A stretch of DNA of 39,190 nucleotides from an uncultured bacterium (GTDB lineage: Bacteria > Bacillota_I > Bacilli_A > RF39 > UBA660), in assembly GCA_946611605.1 (NCBI GenBank), contig CAMODU010000008.1, positions 1 through 39,190 of the forward strand, in the 5' to 3' direction. The notes beneath the pieces were generated by a model. That model was not told where the DNA came from, did no database searches, and worked only from the letters and a program-made list of their open reading frames with translations. Below, in pieces: positions 30,755 through 39,190 of the stretch. A program made the translations under genes and the position numbers. Every line of letters starts with the position of its first letter. Within the stretch, counting starts at the first letter, position 1.

Positions 30755-32545
30755 ATGAAGAAGAATAAAGGTTTTACATTGGTTGAATTACTTGCTGTTA
30801 TTGTGGTATTAGCATTAATAATGATTATAGCTATTCCAGCCATTCTAGAAGCTATGGAAAACGCAAGAAAACAATCATTCTATTTATATGCTAATAGTGT
30901 ATATCAAAAAGCAATGAACAAATACGTTAATGATGTATCTACAAAAGGTTCATTAGATTGTTCAGTATTTAAATTACCTAGTGATTTAGATATATCTAAC
31001 GGTGGAGACTATGTTGGATGGGTAATGGTTAGAAGAAAACCAGTTAACTCAGGTAATGTAGTATTTAATCAAACAATTAGTAATCCTAATGGAGTATTCT
31101 CAATTAAGTATTGTACTAAATATGGTGGTAATTGTAATCCTGATGTACAAGAAGATGATTCAACATATCAATCTGCTACATGGGATGCAGGAGAAGATGA
31201 TAAGGGTAGACCTAATACATCTACTACTATTAAATTATCTAAACCTGCAGGTTACAAATTATGTTATAAATACCAATATCCAGATGACAGTGGAAAATTA
31301 CAAAAATATCCAGCTGGTGGAGGAGTAGAATGCGTTGATGGAACTGCTCAAACATGTAATCCTAATACTGGTGCTGGATGTGATAACTATGAATTTGAAG
31401 TTATTCTTACAATGAAAGATAAGAATAGAGCAGTTGAAGGCGTAATGATGAAAGATGCTGAAACTGATGAATCATTTAAGAAAACTTTCTATGATAAGAT
31501 GGATGAATATGCAAATATTCATAAAACAGAATTGTCTAAACTTCCAATTACTGAATTAACTTGTTCAGGAGTAGGTAGTCAAATATCTGATCCTGGAGTT
31601 GATCCAAATAAGACAACTCAAATAGGAACAACTGAAACAACAACAACTCAAGTTCAAGTTACTGTAGCAACTACTACAGAAAGAGTTACAACAGAAGCTC
31701 AAACAACAAGAATTGAAGATATTGATGATAGTATATTATTACAAAGTTTAAGTGTATCTGGATATAATATCAACTATACTCCAACTCAATTATCTTATGA
31801 TTTAACAGTACCATATAATACTGAAGCATTATCAATTAGTTATCAAACTAAACATGCTGATTCACAAGTTCAATTATTAGGTGCTGATAATATTAATGTA
31901 GGTAGAAATACAATTACAGTTCATGTGTTTAATGATACAACTGGTAAATCAATTGATTATCATTTATATGTAATGAGATTAGGAGATCCTAACCAATCAG
32001 CTGGTGATCCTGGAACAACTCAACCTGTATATGATCCTTCAAGTGGTCTTCCAGATCCATCATTAGCATCATCTAATGCTAAGTTAGCTAATATTACAAT
32101 TTCTAGATATCAATTAGCTGATGTATTTAATCCTGATGTATTCAATTATGATATTGAAATAGATGAAGGTGTTACTGAATTAACAATGAGTCCAATTACT
32201 CAAAGTACTGAAGCAACATATACAATTGATGGAAATAGTAACTTAACAGATGGTTCTAAGGTTAGAATAGTAGTTAGATCTGGAAACGGATATTATACTA
32301 ATATGTATGAAATAACAGTTCATATTAAGAAGAAAACTAAAACATCAACAGTAGTTCTAAGAACTATTGCAGTTGGTCTAGCAGTAGTACTTGCAGCATT
32401 AATGTTTATCATGAGAAAACAAAAACTTGCTGAAAATCTACTTAATAAAAAGAATGAACAAAATAACCAACAAAACGTTAATCAAGGTGGATATGTTCAA
32501 CCAACTCAAATAAATAATAATAACAATAATCAAGGTAATGTATAA
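30755..32545 (+). CDS. Type IV pilin-like protein with beta-sandwich repeats and a second, C-terminal membrane helix
   Basis: This 596-residue protein begins MKKNKGFTLVELLAVIVV, a classic prepilin leader cleaved after Gly6 with Glu at mature position 5. A globular domain with several Cys (about 40-275) follows, then a Thr/Gln linker (about 290-330), two cadherin-like sandwich repeats (LQSLSVSGYNINYTPTQLSY near 330; LANITISRYQLADVFNPDVF near 445), a C-terminal membrane helix (about 532-552) and an Asn/Gln-rich tail. Ordinary pilins are 130-200 residues with no C-terminal helix, so polymerisation is doubtful. The C-terminal half matches the layout of the 14881 protein. ATG 30755 follows AGGAAGG. 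Confidence 0.85.
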   Translation: MKKNKGFTLVELLAVIVVLALIMIIAIPAILEAMENARKQSFYLYANSVYQKAMNKYVNDVSTKGSLDCSVFKLPSDLDISNGGDYVGWVMVRRKPVNSGNVVFNQTISNPNGVFSIKYCTKYGGNCNPDVQEDDSTYQSATWDAGEDDKGRPNTSTTIKLSKPAGYKLCYKYQYPDDSGKLQKYPAGGGVECVDGTAQTCNPNTGAGCDNYEFEVILTMKDKNRAVEGVMMKDAETDESFKKTFYDKMDEYANIHKTELSKLPITELTCSGVGSQISDPGVDPNKTTQIGTTETTTTQVQVTVATTTERVTTEAQTTRIEDIDDSILLQSLSVSGYNINYTPTQLSYDLTVPYNTEALSISYQTKHADSQVQLLGADNINVGRNTITVHVFNDTTGKSIDYHLYVMRLGDPNQSAGDPGTTQPVYDPSSGLPDPSLASSNAKLANITISRYQLADVFNPDVFNYDIEIDEGVTELTMSPITQSTEATYTIDGNSNLTDGSKVRIVVRSGNGYYTNMYEITVHIKKKTKTSTVVLRTIAVGLAVVLAALMFIMRKQKLAENLLNKKNEQNNQQNVNQGGYVQPTQINNNNNNQGNV

Positions 32546-32581
32546 TACATTTCCTTGGTTATTAAAATAACGTCAAATCTG

Positions 32582-32611
32582 TTGACTACAAAAAAATATA
32601 TGTAATATAAT
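32582..32611 (+). promoter_or_regulatory. Promoter of the second pilin gene
   Basis: TTGACT (32582-32587) and TATAAT (32606-32611), 18 nt apart. Confidence 0.75.
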
Positions 32612-32638
32612 TAAGGTATAATAGAAAGAGGTATAACA

Positions 32639-33169
32639 ATGAAGAAAAGAAACGGTTTTACATTAGTTGAATTATTAGCAGTTATCGTAGTATTAGCAAT
32701 TATCATGATTATTGCAATACCAGCAGTATTAGAGATCATGAATAATGCTAGAAAGAAAACATTCTCAATGGCAGTAGATAAATATGTTACAGCAGTACAA
32801 CAACAATATATATCAGATGCTAACTTTGGAGTAATTCCTGGAGCTGGTTTATATGTTTATAACATTGAAAACAACTTAGGTTTAACTTCAACAGGAGATA
32901 ATAAAGGTTATGTAGTAGTTAATGCATATAATGTTGATAATGTTAAATACTTTGTATTCTTACATGATAATAACTATATGATAACTAACTATGATGTAAC
33001 TACATATAAGATGCCTGATAAAGATAATTCAAATATTCAACCATATTCTTCTGGTGCTTGGTCTTCTGCAGCAGCTAATGAATATTATGCTTGTATATCT
33101 GTAGACCCAGCTGTACAAAGTGGAACTGCTCAATGTTTAAGTCCACAAGGATATGTAATAACTGGTTAA
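32639..33169 (+). CDS. Type IV pilin-like protein
   Basis: This 176-residue protein has the prepilin start MKKRNGFTLVELLAVIVVLA (cleavage after Gly6, Glu at mature position 5), a long N-terminal helix (to about residue 60) and a beta-rich outer domain with two Cys near the end (YYACISV, TAQCLSP) placed like the pilin D-region disulphide. The first 60 residues are nearly identical to those of the 30755 protein. It fits a normal major or minor pilin, or a competence-type pseudopilin. Assembly genes are not in the window. ATG 32639 follows AAAGAGG. Confidence 0.9.
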   Translation: MKKRNGFTLVELLAVIVVLAIIMIIAIPAVLEIMNNARKKTFSMAVDKYVTAVQQQYISDANFGVIPGAGLYVYNIENNLGLTSTGDNKGYVVVNAYNVDNVKYFVFLHDNNYMITNYDVTTYKMPDKDNSNIQPYSSGAWSSAAANEYYACISVDPAVQSGTAQCLSPQGYVITG

Positions 33170-33180
33170 TAAATATAAAT

Positions 33181-33206
33181 AAAACACGTTTAATACGTGT
33201 TTTTTT
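33181..33206 (+). terminator. Intrinsic terminator after the pilin gene
   Basis: A perfect 9-bp stem AAAACACGT/ACGTGTTTT (33181-33189 with 33195-33203), loop TTAAT, then TTT. Confidence 0.9.
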
Positions 33207-33232
33207 ATGCTATAATATTTATGGTGATATAT

Positions 33233-34117
33233 ATGCTATATATAGGTTCTCATGTATCTTATAAAAAAGATACTCAATTACTAGGATCATTAAATGAAGC
33301 ATTATCTTATGGTTCTAATGCTTTTATGTTTTACACAGGTGCTCCTCAAAATACATTAAGAGATAAGATTAATGATATGCTTACTATTGAAGCACTTAAT
33401 AAAATGAAGGAAAATGATTTATTACTTGAAAATGTAATAGTACATGCTCCATATATAGTTAATCTTGCAAATAATAAAGAACAAGATAAATATGAATTTG
33501 CTCAAAACTTTTTAAGACAAGAAATAGATAGATGTGAATTATTAGGTATTAAATATATGGTATTACATCCTGGTTCTGCAGTAGGATTAGATGATAAAGT
33601 AGCTTTAAACAATATTATTAAGGGTTTAAATAATATATTATTAAAAGAAGATACAACTATGATACTACTTGAAACAATGGCTGGAAAAGGTACTGAATTG
33701 GGTAAAACAATAGATGAATTAAAATATATTATTGATAATATAGAATATAAAGATAAGATAGGTGTATGTTTAGATACGTGTCATTTAAATGATTCGGGTA
33801 TAGATCTTAAATCATTTGATTCTTATTTAGATGAATTTGATAATAAAATAGGTATAGATAAGATTCATTGTGTACATATAAATGATTCTAAGAATGAATT
33901 AGGTTCTCATAAAGATAGACATGAGAATATTGGTTTAGGTACAATTGGATTTGATACTTTATTAGGAGTTATTTATAATCCTAGATTAGATAATATACCT
34001 AAGATATTAGAAACTCCTTATGTAGATAAGACATATGCTCCTTATAAAGAAGAAATAAAAATGATTAGAGATAAATCATTTAATGCTAATTTGTATCATG
34101 ATATAATTAATAATTAA
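33233..34117 (+). CDS. nfo: Endonuclease IV (AP endonuclease)
   Basis: This 294-residue TIM-barrel enzyme cuts DNA at abasic sites in base excision repair. Metal-binding blocks are in order: VIVHAPYIVNLA, YMVLHPGSAVG, LLETMAGKGTE, GVCLDTCHLNDSG, CVHINDSKNELGSHKDRHENIG and the final ILETPY. Length is normal for the family (about 280-300). ATG 33233 gives the usual MLYIGSHVS start and follows GGTGAT; a longer start at 33197 lies inside the upstream terminator region. TGCTATAAT at 33208-33216 is the likely -10. Confidence 0.95.
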   Translation: MLYIGSHVSYKKDTQLLGSLNEALSYGSNAFMFYTGAPQNTLRDKINDMLTIEALNKMKENDLLLENVIVHAPYIVNLANNKEQDKYEFAQNFLRQEIDRCELLGIKYMVLHPGSAVGLDDKVALNNIIKGLNNILLKEDTTMILLETMAGKGTELGKTIDELKYIIDNIEYKDKIGVCLDTCHLNDSGIDLKSFDSYLDEFDNKIGIDKIHCVHINDSKNELGSHKDRHENIGLGTIGFDTLLGVIYNPRLDNIPKILETPYVDKTYAPYKEEIKMIRDKSFNANLYHDIINN

Positions 34118-34131
34118 GAAGGTGAGTAATC

Positions 34132-35283
34132 ATGAAGAATATAAAAAACAACATTAAAGATGCTACTATTCATGATTTTCTTAATCCTGAGTTTATTTAT
34201 ATTCCTATTTTAGATGGATATAAGATAAGTGTTAAAGAAAAAGATCATGTATTAAAAGAAGATGTATTAATGTCTAAGGATGGTATTAATATATATTCTC
34301 CTATATCTGGTACTATAGTTGGTAAATCAGATAGTTTATTACTTAATAATAAGAAAAAGGATTTCTTAGTTATTGAAAATGATTATAAAGAAGAAATTAA
34401 GAAACCTCATGGAGTTATAAGATATATATCTGACTATGATAAAGATGAAATGATAAAACTAATAAATGATTATCAAGCATCCAAAGTAAAGTTAGATACT
34501 AAAGCTAAAAGATTAATAATAAATGGTATAGATAAAGATCCTTATGAGAAAACTAGATCATTTTTAATTAATTCATCATCTGATAAGATATTAGAAACAG
34601 TTGATGCTTTAATAAATGTTTTAGATATAAAAGAAACTATATTTGCTATCAATAATAACGATACTAATAATGTACTTAATTTATCTTCTCATATAGGTAC
34701 ATATCCTAATATTAGATTAAAATTAATGCCTGATATATATCCAATTGGATATAAAACTATATTACTTAGAAATCTATTAAGCAAAAGACAAATAGATGAA
34801 GGAGTAATAGTATTAAATGTTGAAGATGTATATAACATTTATACTGTACTTAAAAGAAAGAAACCTATACTAGAAAAACTAGTTACTATATCTGGTAAAT
34901 CAATAGACAATAGTATGGTTGTTAATGTTAAAATAGGTACATCTATGGCAGATTTAATAAAGAATGCATGTAAGGTTAATAATGATAAATATTATGTTAT
35001 TATTAATGGTTTAATATCAGGTATGACATTAGAAAACTTAAATACAATTATTACTACAGATGTAAGATCTATATTCTTAAATCCTATAGATGATCAAGAA
35101 GAAGTACCATGTATTAACTGTGGTTTATGTAATCTTAAATGTCCTATGCATTTAAATCCTAAATATATTAAGGAACATAAAAATGCAGATACATCTAAGT
35201 GTATAGAATGTGGACTATGTACTTATATATGTCCTTCAAAGATTAATTTCAAACCTTATGTAGGAGGTAATCATGAAGAATAA
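34132..35283 (+). CDS. rnfC: RnfC-like electron-transport subunit
   Basis: This 383-residue protein resembles RnfC/NqrA-type proteins: an N-terminal beta region with SPISGTIVGKS (about 61-71), a central Rossmann-like part, and two C-terminal 4Fe-4S clusters, CINCGLCNLKCP (about 326-337) and CIECGLCTYICP (about 353-364). RnfC normally passes electrons from NADH into the membrane complex. It is shorter than typical RnfC (about 430 or more), and the glycine-rich NADH loop is poor. ATG 34132 follows AAGGTGAG. It overlaps rnfD by 11 bases. No other Rnf genes follow, so the complex may be reduced or specialised. Confidence 0.85.
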   Translation: MKNIKNNIKDATIHDFLNPEFIYIPILDGYKISVKEKDHVLKEDVLMSKDGINIYSPISGTIVGKSDSLLLNNKKKDFLVIENDYKEEIKKPHGVIRYISDYDKDEMIKLINDYQASKVKLDTKAKRLIINGIDKDPYEKTRSFLINSSSDKILETVDALINVLDIKETIFAINNNDTNNVLNLSSHIGTYPNIRLKLMPDIYPIGYKTILLRNLLSKRQIDEGVIVLNVEDVYNIYTVLKRKKPILEKLVTISGKSIDNSMVVNVKIGTSMADLIKNACKVNNDKYYVIINGLISGMTLENLNTIITTDVRSIFLNPIDDQEEVPCINCGLCNLKCPMHLNPKYIKEHKNADTSKCIECGLCTYICPSKINFKPYVGGNHEE

Positions 35284-36193
35284 TGTATATGTAAGAAGTA
35301 AAAAGTCTATTAAGAATATTTCATTAACAAGAATAGTATTATTATTACCATTAATAGTATTTGGTGTATATAAAAATGGTGTATATCTATATATGAATGG
35401 TTATACAAATATAATAGGTTTATTTAAACCAATTATATTTATACTATCTGGTGCCTTTATAGGTGCATCAATAAATTTATTATTTGAAAAAGTAATAAAA
35501 AGAAGAAAAGATAAACTAATTAATTTATTATTTTCATCATTTCATATTGAATATGGTATATTACTTGGATGTTTAGTTAGTATTAATACTAATATATATG
35601 TATTCTTAGGTGTAGTATTTGTTATGTTATTTATATCTAAGTTATTTAAGAATAGAATTAATATTATGGCTGTATCGTATATTATTATATATTTAATACA
35701 TATGTATACATTAGGTGGTTATTCTTTCTTAAATCTATATGATACATCTAGAATATTCTCACTTGATTTCATGGATTACATGATTGGAAGAGGACATGGT
35801 GGTATTGCTACAACACATATAATATTATTAATAATAAGTTTAATAGGTATTAATATTACTAATAATAATAAAAGTAATATAAGTTATTCATCTATTATTA
35901 CTTTAATAATATTATTCTCAATATATTCAGTAATGAGTAATATTCCAATAGCTACATTATTATTGAATAATAATTATATGTTTATATTAGTATATGTTGC
36001 AACAGACTATGTTACATCATCATATACTTTATCAGGAGAGATTATATTTGGTATATTAGTAAGTGCATTAACATTTGGATTCTATTTTATTAATCCTATT
36101 CTTGCACCGTTTATAGCTATAACAATAGTAAGTTTATTAAACAATTTAATTGATAGATTATGTAATAAATTTATTACTAATCATCAAATGTAA
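35273..36193 (+). CDS. rnfD: RnfD-like membrane subunit
   Basis: This 306-residue protein has about nine or ten membrane helices, the layout of RnfD/NqrB. GRGHGGIATTHIILL (about 170-184) is placed where family members carry the Thr that holds FMN through a phosphodiester bond; GEIIFGILVSALTF and the late DYVTSSYTLSGE resemble the family's second conserved block. ATG 35273 lies in the last codons of rnfC with GGAGGTAATC upstream, so the two are translationally coupled. ftsW follows after a terminator; no rnfG, E, A or B is present. Confidence 0.8.
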   Translation: MKNNVYVRSKKSIKNISLTRIVLLLPLIVFGVYKNGVYLYMNGYTNIIGLFKPIIFILSGAFIGASINLLFEKVIKRRKDKLINLLFSSFHIEYGILLGCLVSINTNIYVFLGVVFVMLFISKLFKNRINIMAVSYIIIYLIHMYTLGGYSFLNLYDTSRIFSLDFMDYMIGRGHGGIATTHIILLIISLIGINITNNNKSNISYSSIITLIILFSIYSVMSNIPIATLLLNNNYMFILVYVATDYVTSSYTLSGEIIFGILVSALTFGFYFINPILAPFIAITIVSLLNNLIDRLCNKFITNHQM

Positions 36194-36210
36194 ATATTTA
36201 TATTTTATTT

Positions 36211-36260
36211 ACGTTTAATTAACGTTTTTAGAAGAGCATATCAAAGTGATATGCTTTTTT
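36211..36260 (+). terminator. Two consecutive intrinsic terminators after rnfD
   Basis: The first is a 5-bp stem ACGTT/AACGT (36211-36215 with 36221-36225) with TTTTTA. The second is a perfect 9-bp stem AGCATATCA-type hairpin (36235-36243 with 36247-36255, loop AAG) then TTTTT. Confidence 0.82.
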
Positions 36261-36289
36261 AATGGTATAATTATTATAGGAAGATAGTA

Positions 36290-37477
36290 ATGAAAAAGAC
36301 AAGTAAATTAAGAAGTACAATGAAAGATATTAAGTATAATATCAAGAATATGGATAAGATGTTATTACTTATGATTATTATATTTGCAGCATTTGGACTT
36401 GTTGTAGTTTTTTCATCGTCTAATATTACTGCAGTATTGTTTTATCATTATGAATCTACTTACTTTTTTAAGAAACAATTATTCTTTACAATTATAGGAA
36501 TAATTGCTATGTTTGGTATTGCTACAGTATTCCCTGAGAAGAAATACTTTGGTTTATCTATAGCAGGTATAATTGGTTTAATATTTGTATTTATAATGTT
36601 AAGAGCTATGGGTTCTGTTAATGATTCTCAATCATGGTATACTCTTGGATCTACTACCTTCCAACCATCAGAATTTGCTAAGCCTGTTATTATAGCATTT
36701 TTAGCTGGATGGTATTATAACTTTACAAGATATGATAAGTTTTGGAAATCACTTATTCCTGTTGGAATAGTTGCATTCTTATGTATATTCATTGCATTAG
36801 AACCAGATGTTGGTACTGCTGGTGTAATTGCATTAATAACTATGCTAATATATTTTACTTTACCAACTAGAAATAAAACATTATCAATACTTAGAATACT
36901 TGCTATTTTAGGTGTAATTGGATGTATTGTAGGTTTATATATATTACAACCATATTTTATTAATAGAGAAGCAACATCAAGACAAGAATCAAGATTAGCT
37001 TTTACTAATCCTTGTTCAAGAAGTTTAGCTAAAACAGGATATCAAGTATGTAATGCTTATATAGCTATTAATAATGGTGGATTATTTGGTAGAGGATTTG
37101 GACAAAGTACTCAAAAGTTCTTGTATTTGCCTGAAGCTTATACAGACTTTGTATTTCCAATTGTAGTAGAAGAAATAGGAGTAGTTGGATCTAGTGCTGT
37201 ACTGCTTGCATATTTATTGTTACTATTTAGAATACTAATAATTGCAAGGAATGCTACTAATCTACAAGATAGTATTGTAGCATTTGGTACATTCTCATAT
37301 TTCTTAGTTCATATAGTAGTAAATTTAGCTGGAGTATTAGCTTTAACTCCAATGACAGGTATACCTTTACCATTCTTATCTTATGGTGGTTCATTCTTAC
37401 TTAATGCATTTATATTATTAGGAATGACATTAAAGGTATCAGTTAATAATAAAAAATATAAGAAAGAAGTAGTGTAA
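36290..37477 (+). CDS. ftsW: Peptidoglycan glycosyltransferase FtsW
   Basis: This 395-residue SEDS protein has about ten helices. It polymerises lipid II at the division septum. The catalytic Asp lies in ALEPDVGTAG (near residue 170), with FQPSEFAKP near 125, and RGFGQSTQKFLYLPEAYTDFVFP and PLPFLSYGGSF near the end. The PEA form of the PE.xTDF block favours FtsW over RodA, though a RodA role is not excluded. TGGTATAAT at 36263-36271 and AGGAAG precede ATG 36290. An insert with two Cys (NPCSRSL and YQVCNAY) near 242-258 is unusual for the outer loop. Confidence 0.92.
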   Translation: MKKTSKLRSTMKDIKYNIKNMDKMLLLMIIIFAAFGLVVVFSSSNITAVLFYHYESTYFFKKQLFFTIIGIIAMFGIATVFPEKKYFGLSIAGIIGLIFVFIMLRAMGSVNDSQSWYTLGSTTFQPSEFAKPVIIAFLAGWYYNFTRYDKFWKSLIPVGIVAFLCIFIALEPDVGTAGVIALITMLIYFTLPTRNKTLSILRILAILGVIGCIVGLYILQPYFINREATSRQESRLAFTNPCSRSLAKTGYQVCNAYIAINNGGLFGRGFGQSTQKFLYLPEAYTDFVFPIVVEEIGVVGSSAVLLAYLLLLFRILIIARNATNLQDSIVAFGTFSYFLVHIVVNLAGVLALTPMTGIPLPFLSYGGSFLLNAFILLGMTLKVSVNNKKYKKEVV

Positions 37478-37478
37478 T

Positions 37479-38480
37479 ATGTCTTCAAACTTTAGAGACT
37501 TTACAATTGAAAGTGTAGGTGGAAAGATACAAAATGTATCTTCTTTATGCAGTTTCATAAAAAGTACTTTAATAGAAGAAGATGATATACCATACTTAGA
37601 AACATTAAGAAATAAATTAGCTAATGATGATAATTATAATAATTCATATACAAATGAATATCCTATTGTTGAAGTATTAAATGAAGAATTATTAAAATAC
37701 TATATTAAGCATGATAACTGTGATATGGATTATATATTAGAAATATTAGAAGTATATAATAAATCTTTTATATATTTAGATAAGATTAAATATGATGGAT
37801 TAGTATATTTAATATATGATCAAGAAGATGATATAGATGTTATATCTGTAGACAATGAAAAAAAGTTTATTGACTTAGTATTAACTAATACTAATACGTT
37901 TGTAAGTAAGAGTTTAAAAGAAGTATTTAATTTAATGAAGAGTTCATTATATAAAATAGATTTTAAAGAAACAACTGATGATATAGTTCAAGAATATGTA
38001 GATAAGTTTAATATTGAATATCCTATGTATTCTGGTAAAGATCAAAAAAATAATAAATTATATAAAGTTAAAAATGGATTATTTGTAAGACATAAAGAAG
38101 AATTAACTACCTTAATAACTCCAACATTAGTAGAAAAAGATAAACATGAAGAGTTAAGAGTTATTAAGAAAAATAAAAAATATGCATCATTTGATTTAAA
38201 TGAATTTATTGATTTAAGAGATAGAGTATTAGATTCAGAAGTAACTGATGAATCTGAATTAGAAAAATTCTATTTCCAAGTAAGATATTTAATTAATACA
38301 ATGAGTAGAAGACAAGATGGAGAAGATATAGAATATACTGATGCTTTAGATGTATATATGAATAGATTATTACAAATATATAAGAATAATCCTTCTTTAT
38401 TAAGTAAAGAGAATATTATTAATGTAGAAACTTATTTAGTTAATAGAGATAAAATATCTAGCAAAGTAAAACATATTTGA
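37479..38480 (+). CDS. Unrecognised soluble protein
   Basis: This 333-residue protein is acidic and Tyr-rich, with no signal peptide, membrane segment or catalytic motif that I can name. The middle (about 88-130) alternates strand-like and acidic stretches (YDGLVYLIYDQEDDIDVISV), and the C-terminal third is helical. ATG 37479 is one base after the ftsW stop codon, so translation is coupled to ftsW. The gene ends in TGA, which also forms part of the extended -10 (TGATATAAT, 38478-38486) of frr. Confidence 0.75.
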   Translation: MSSNFRDFTIESVGGKIQNVSSLCSFIKSTLIEEDDIPYLETLRNKLANDDNYNNSYTNEYPIVEVLNEELLKYYIKHDNCDMDYILEILEVYNKSFIYLDKIKYDGLVYLIYDQEDDIDVISVDNEKKFIDLVLTNTNTFVSKSLKEVFNLMKSSLYKIDFKETTDDIVQEYVDKFNIEYPMYSGKDQKNNKLYKVKNGLFVRHKEELTTLITPTLVEKDKHEELRVIKKNKKYASFDLNEFIDLRDRVLDSEVTDESELEKFYFQVRYLINTMSRRQDGEDIEYTDALDVYMNRLLQIYKNNPSLLSKENIINVETYLVNRDKISSKVKHI

Positions 38481-38509
38481 TATAATAAGGATATAAGGAG
38501 AAAGAAAAA

Positions 38510-39052
38510 ATGGATTATATAGAAGAAGCAGAATTAGAATTTATTGAAGCATTAGAAACATTAGATAAGAGATTAATTACTATAAGAGCAGGACGTGCTA
38601 ATCCTGCTATGGTTGCAAATATAAAAGTAGATTACTATGGTAATTTAACTCCTATTAAAGAATTAGCTAATATAACTGTTCCAGAAGCAAGAGAACTATT
38701 TATTAAACCATTTGATAAGACTTGCTTAAAAGATATGGAAAGAGCTATAAATGAAGCTAATTTAGGTATTAATCCAACTAATAATGGAGAAGTTATCATC
38801 ATGACTGTTCCTCAATTAACAGAAGATACAAGAAGAAAATATGTTAAGGATGCAAATGTCATGGGAGAAGATGCTAAAGTAGCATTAAGAAAAGTTAGAC
38901 AATCAGCTAATGAAAAGATTAAAAAAGATGAATCTATAACTGAAGATGAAGAAAAAAGATTATTAGATGAAGTTCAAAAGTTAATAGATAAATATAATAA
39001 AGAAGTAGATGAAAAAATTGATGAAAAAGAAAAAGAATTAATGCAAGTTTAA
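38510..39052 (+). CDS. frr: Ribosome recycling factor
   Basis: This 180-residue protein splits post-termination ribosomes together with EF-G. LITIRAGRANPAMVANIKVDYYG (in part: IRAGRANPAM) is the N-terminal hallmark; ANITVPEARELFIKPFDK, TEDTRRKYVKDA and ALRKVRQSANEKIKK follow as in all RRFs. Usual length is 185. ATG 38510 follows AAGGAGAAAG. The neighbour pyrH (often upstream of frr) is absent here. Confidence 0.97.
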   Translation: MDYIEEAELEFIEALETLDKRLITIRAGRANPAMVANIKVDYYGNLTPIKELANITVPEARELFIKPFDKTCLKDMERAINEANLGINPTNNGEVIIMTVPQLTEDTRRKYVKDANVMGEDAKVALRKVRQSANEKIKKDESITEDEEKRLLDEVQKLIDKYNKEVDEKIDEKEKELMQV

Positions 39053-39064
39053 TTCTTTTTTTAT
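39032..39064. terminator. Terminator between convergent genes
   Basis: A 10-bp stem AAAGAATTAA/TTAATTCTTT (39032-39041 with 39049-39058) with loop TGCAAGT, T-rich on the right and A-rich on the left. It can serve both frr and the convergent minus-strand gene. Confidence 0.85.
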
Positions 39065-39190
39065 TCTTCTATAATTGGTTTATTATTATTTTCAAATGTT
39101 AATACATTATCATTAGTTAATTGTTTATATATAGATGCTGCTATATCTTCATAATCTTTAATCTTACTATTTATATCTCTATATTTAGTT
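39061..39190 (-). CDS. C-terminal end of an unrecognised minus-strand gene (5'-truncated)
   Basis: Reading the minus strand, the frame is open from the window edge to TAA at 39063-39061, giving about 42 residues ending NNNKPIIEE. Codon use matches the neighbours, and the bidirectional terminator next to it fits a convergent gene. Too short to identify. It is the only supported minus-strand coding region in the window. Confidence 0.6.
   Translation of the reverse strand, partial: TKYRDINSKIKDYEDIAASIYKQLTNDNVLTFENNNKPIIEE

Noticed and set aside
1-39190. UGA read as tryptophan (Mycoplasma code)
   Set aside because: TGA ends real genes at 17551-17553 and 38478-38480, and conserved Trp positions use TGG throughout.

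Overview
The window is a very AT-rich bacterial chromosome segment. Almost everything is on the plus strand, packed into short operons separated by clear intrinsic terminators. The organism looks like a walled, low-GC member of the Bacilli close to the Mollicutes, of the uncultured RF39-like gut type. The evidence is the Bacillus-type set dnaB-dnaI, T-box leaders on valS and metG, infC-rpmI-rplT, rpsP-khpA, whiA, an RNase J family protein, YtxG/YtxH-like proteins and ftsW. UGA is a normal stop (for example 17551-17553 and 38478-38480) and Trp is UGG, so the Mycoplasma code does not apply. The taxonomic placement is inferred from gene content only.

Layout. 1-543 is the end of an unrecognised gene. 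547-4052 is a T-box-controlled unit, HD-domain hydrolase then valS. 4057-4860 is a complete type III toxin-antitoxin module: promoter, three 34-nt ToxI repeats, terminator, and a ToxN/AbiQ-family endoribonuclease. 4873-5912 holds two unknown genes. 5918-6160 is a stand-alone non-coding RNA candidate with its own promoter and terminator. 6162-7975 is T-box plus metG. 8038-9912 is a large secreted protein. 9953-11840 is an RNase J homologue with a damaged metal motif plus a small charged ORF. 11873-12541 is an autoinhibited Fic protein. 12639-14824 is dnaB-dnaI (helicase loading).

14829-18967 is a cell-surface/pilus-like region: a membrane-anchored beta-sandwich protein, two paralogous TadE/F-like pseudopilins flanking a small Flp-like pilin, a TadZ/CpaE-like ATPase with a deviant P-loop, and a VirB2-like two-helix protein. 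19018-23970 carries a lipid-linked-precursor flippase, trmB, a lipoprotein, an acidic cytosolic protein and YtxG/YtxH-like small proteins. 24001-26272 carries RDD, yidD, LemA-like and DUF3592-like membrane proteins.

26331-30687 is core information processing: rpoZ, an attenuator leader, infC (apparently starting at AUA), rpmI, rplT with an extra C-terminal domain, rpsP, khpA, miaA and whiA. 30755-33206 encodes two type IV pilin-like proteins, one with a large beta-sandwich ectodomain and a second C-terminal membrane helix. 33233-36193 is nfo plus an isolated rnfC-rnfD pair. 36235-39064 is ftsW, an unknown gene and frr. A minus-strand gene enters at the right end.

The strongest accessory system is the ToxIN module, placed between housekeeping genes. 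The most likely undescribed items are the 5954-6160 RNA, the pilus-like proteins with unusual architecture, and the reduced RnfC/RnfD pair. No searches or folding programs were run; family calls come from motifs and remembered family features.
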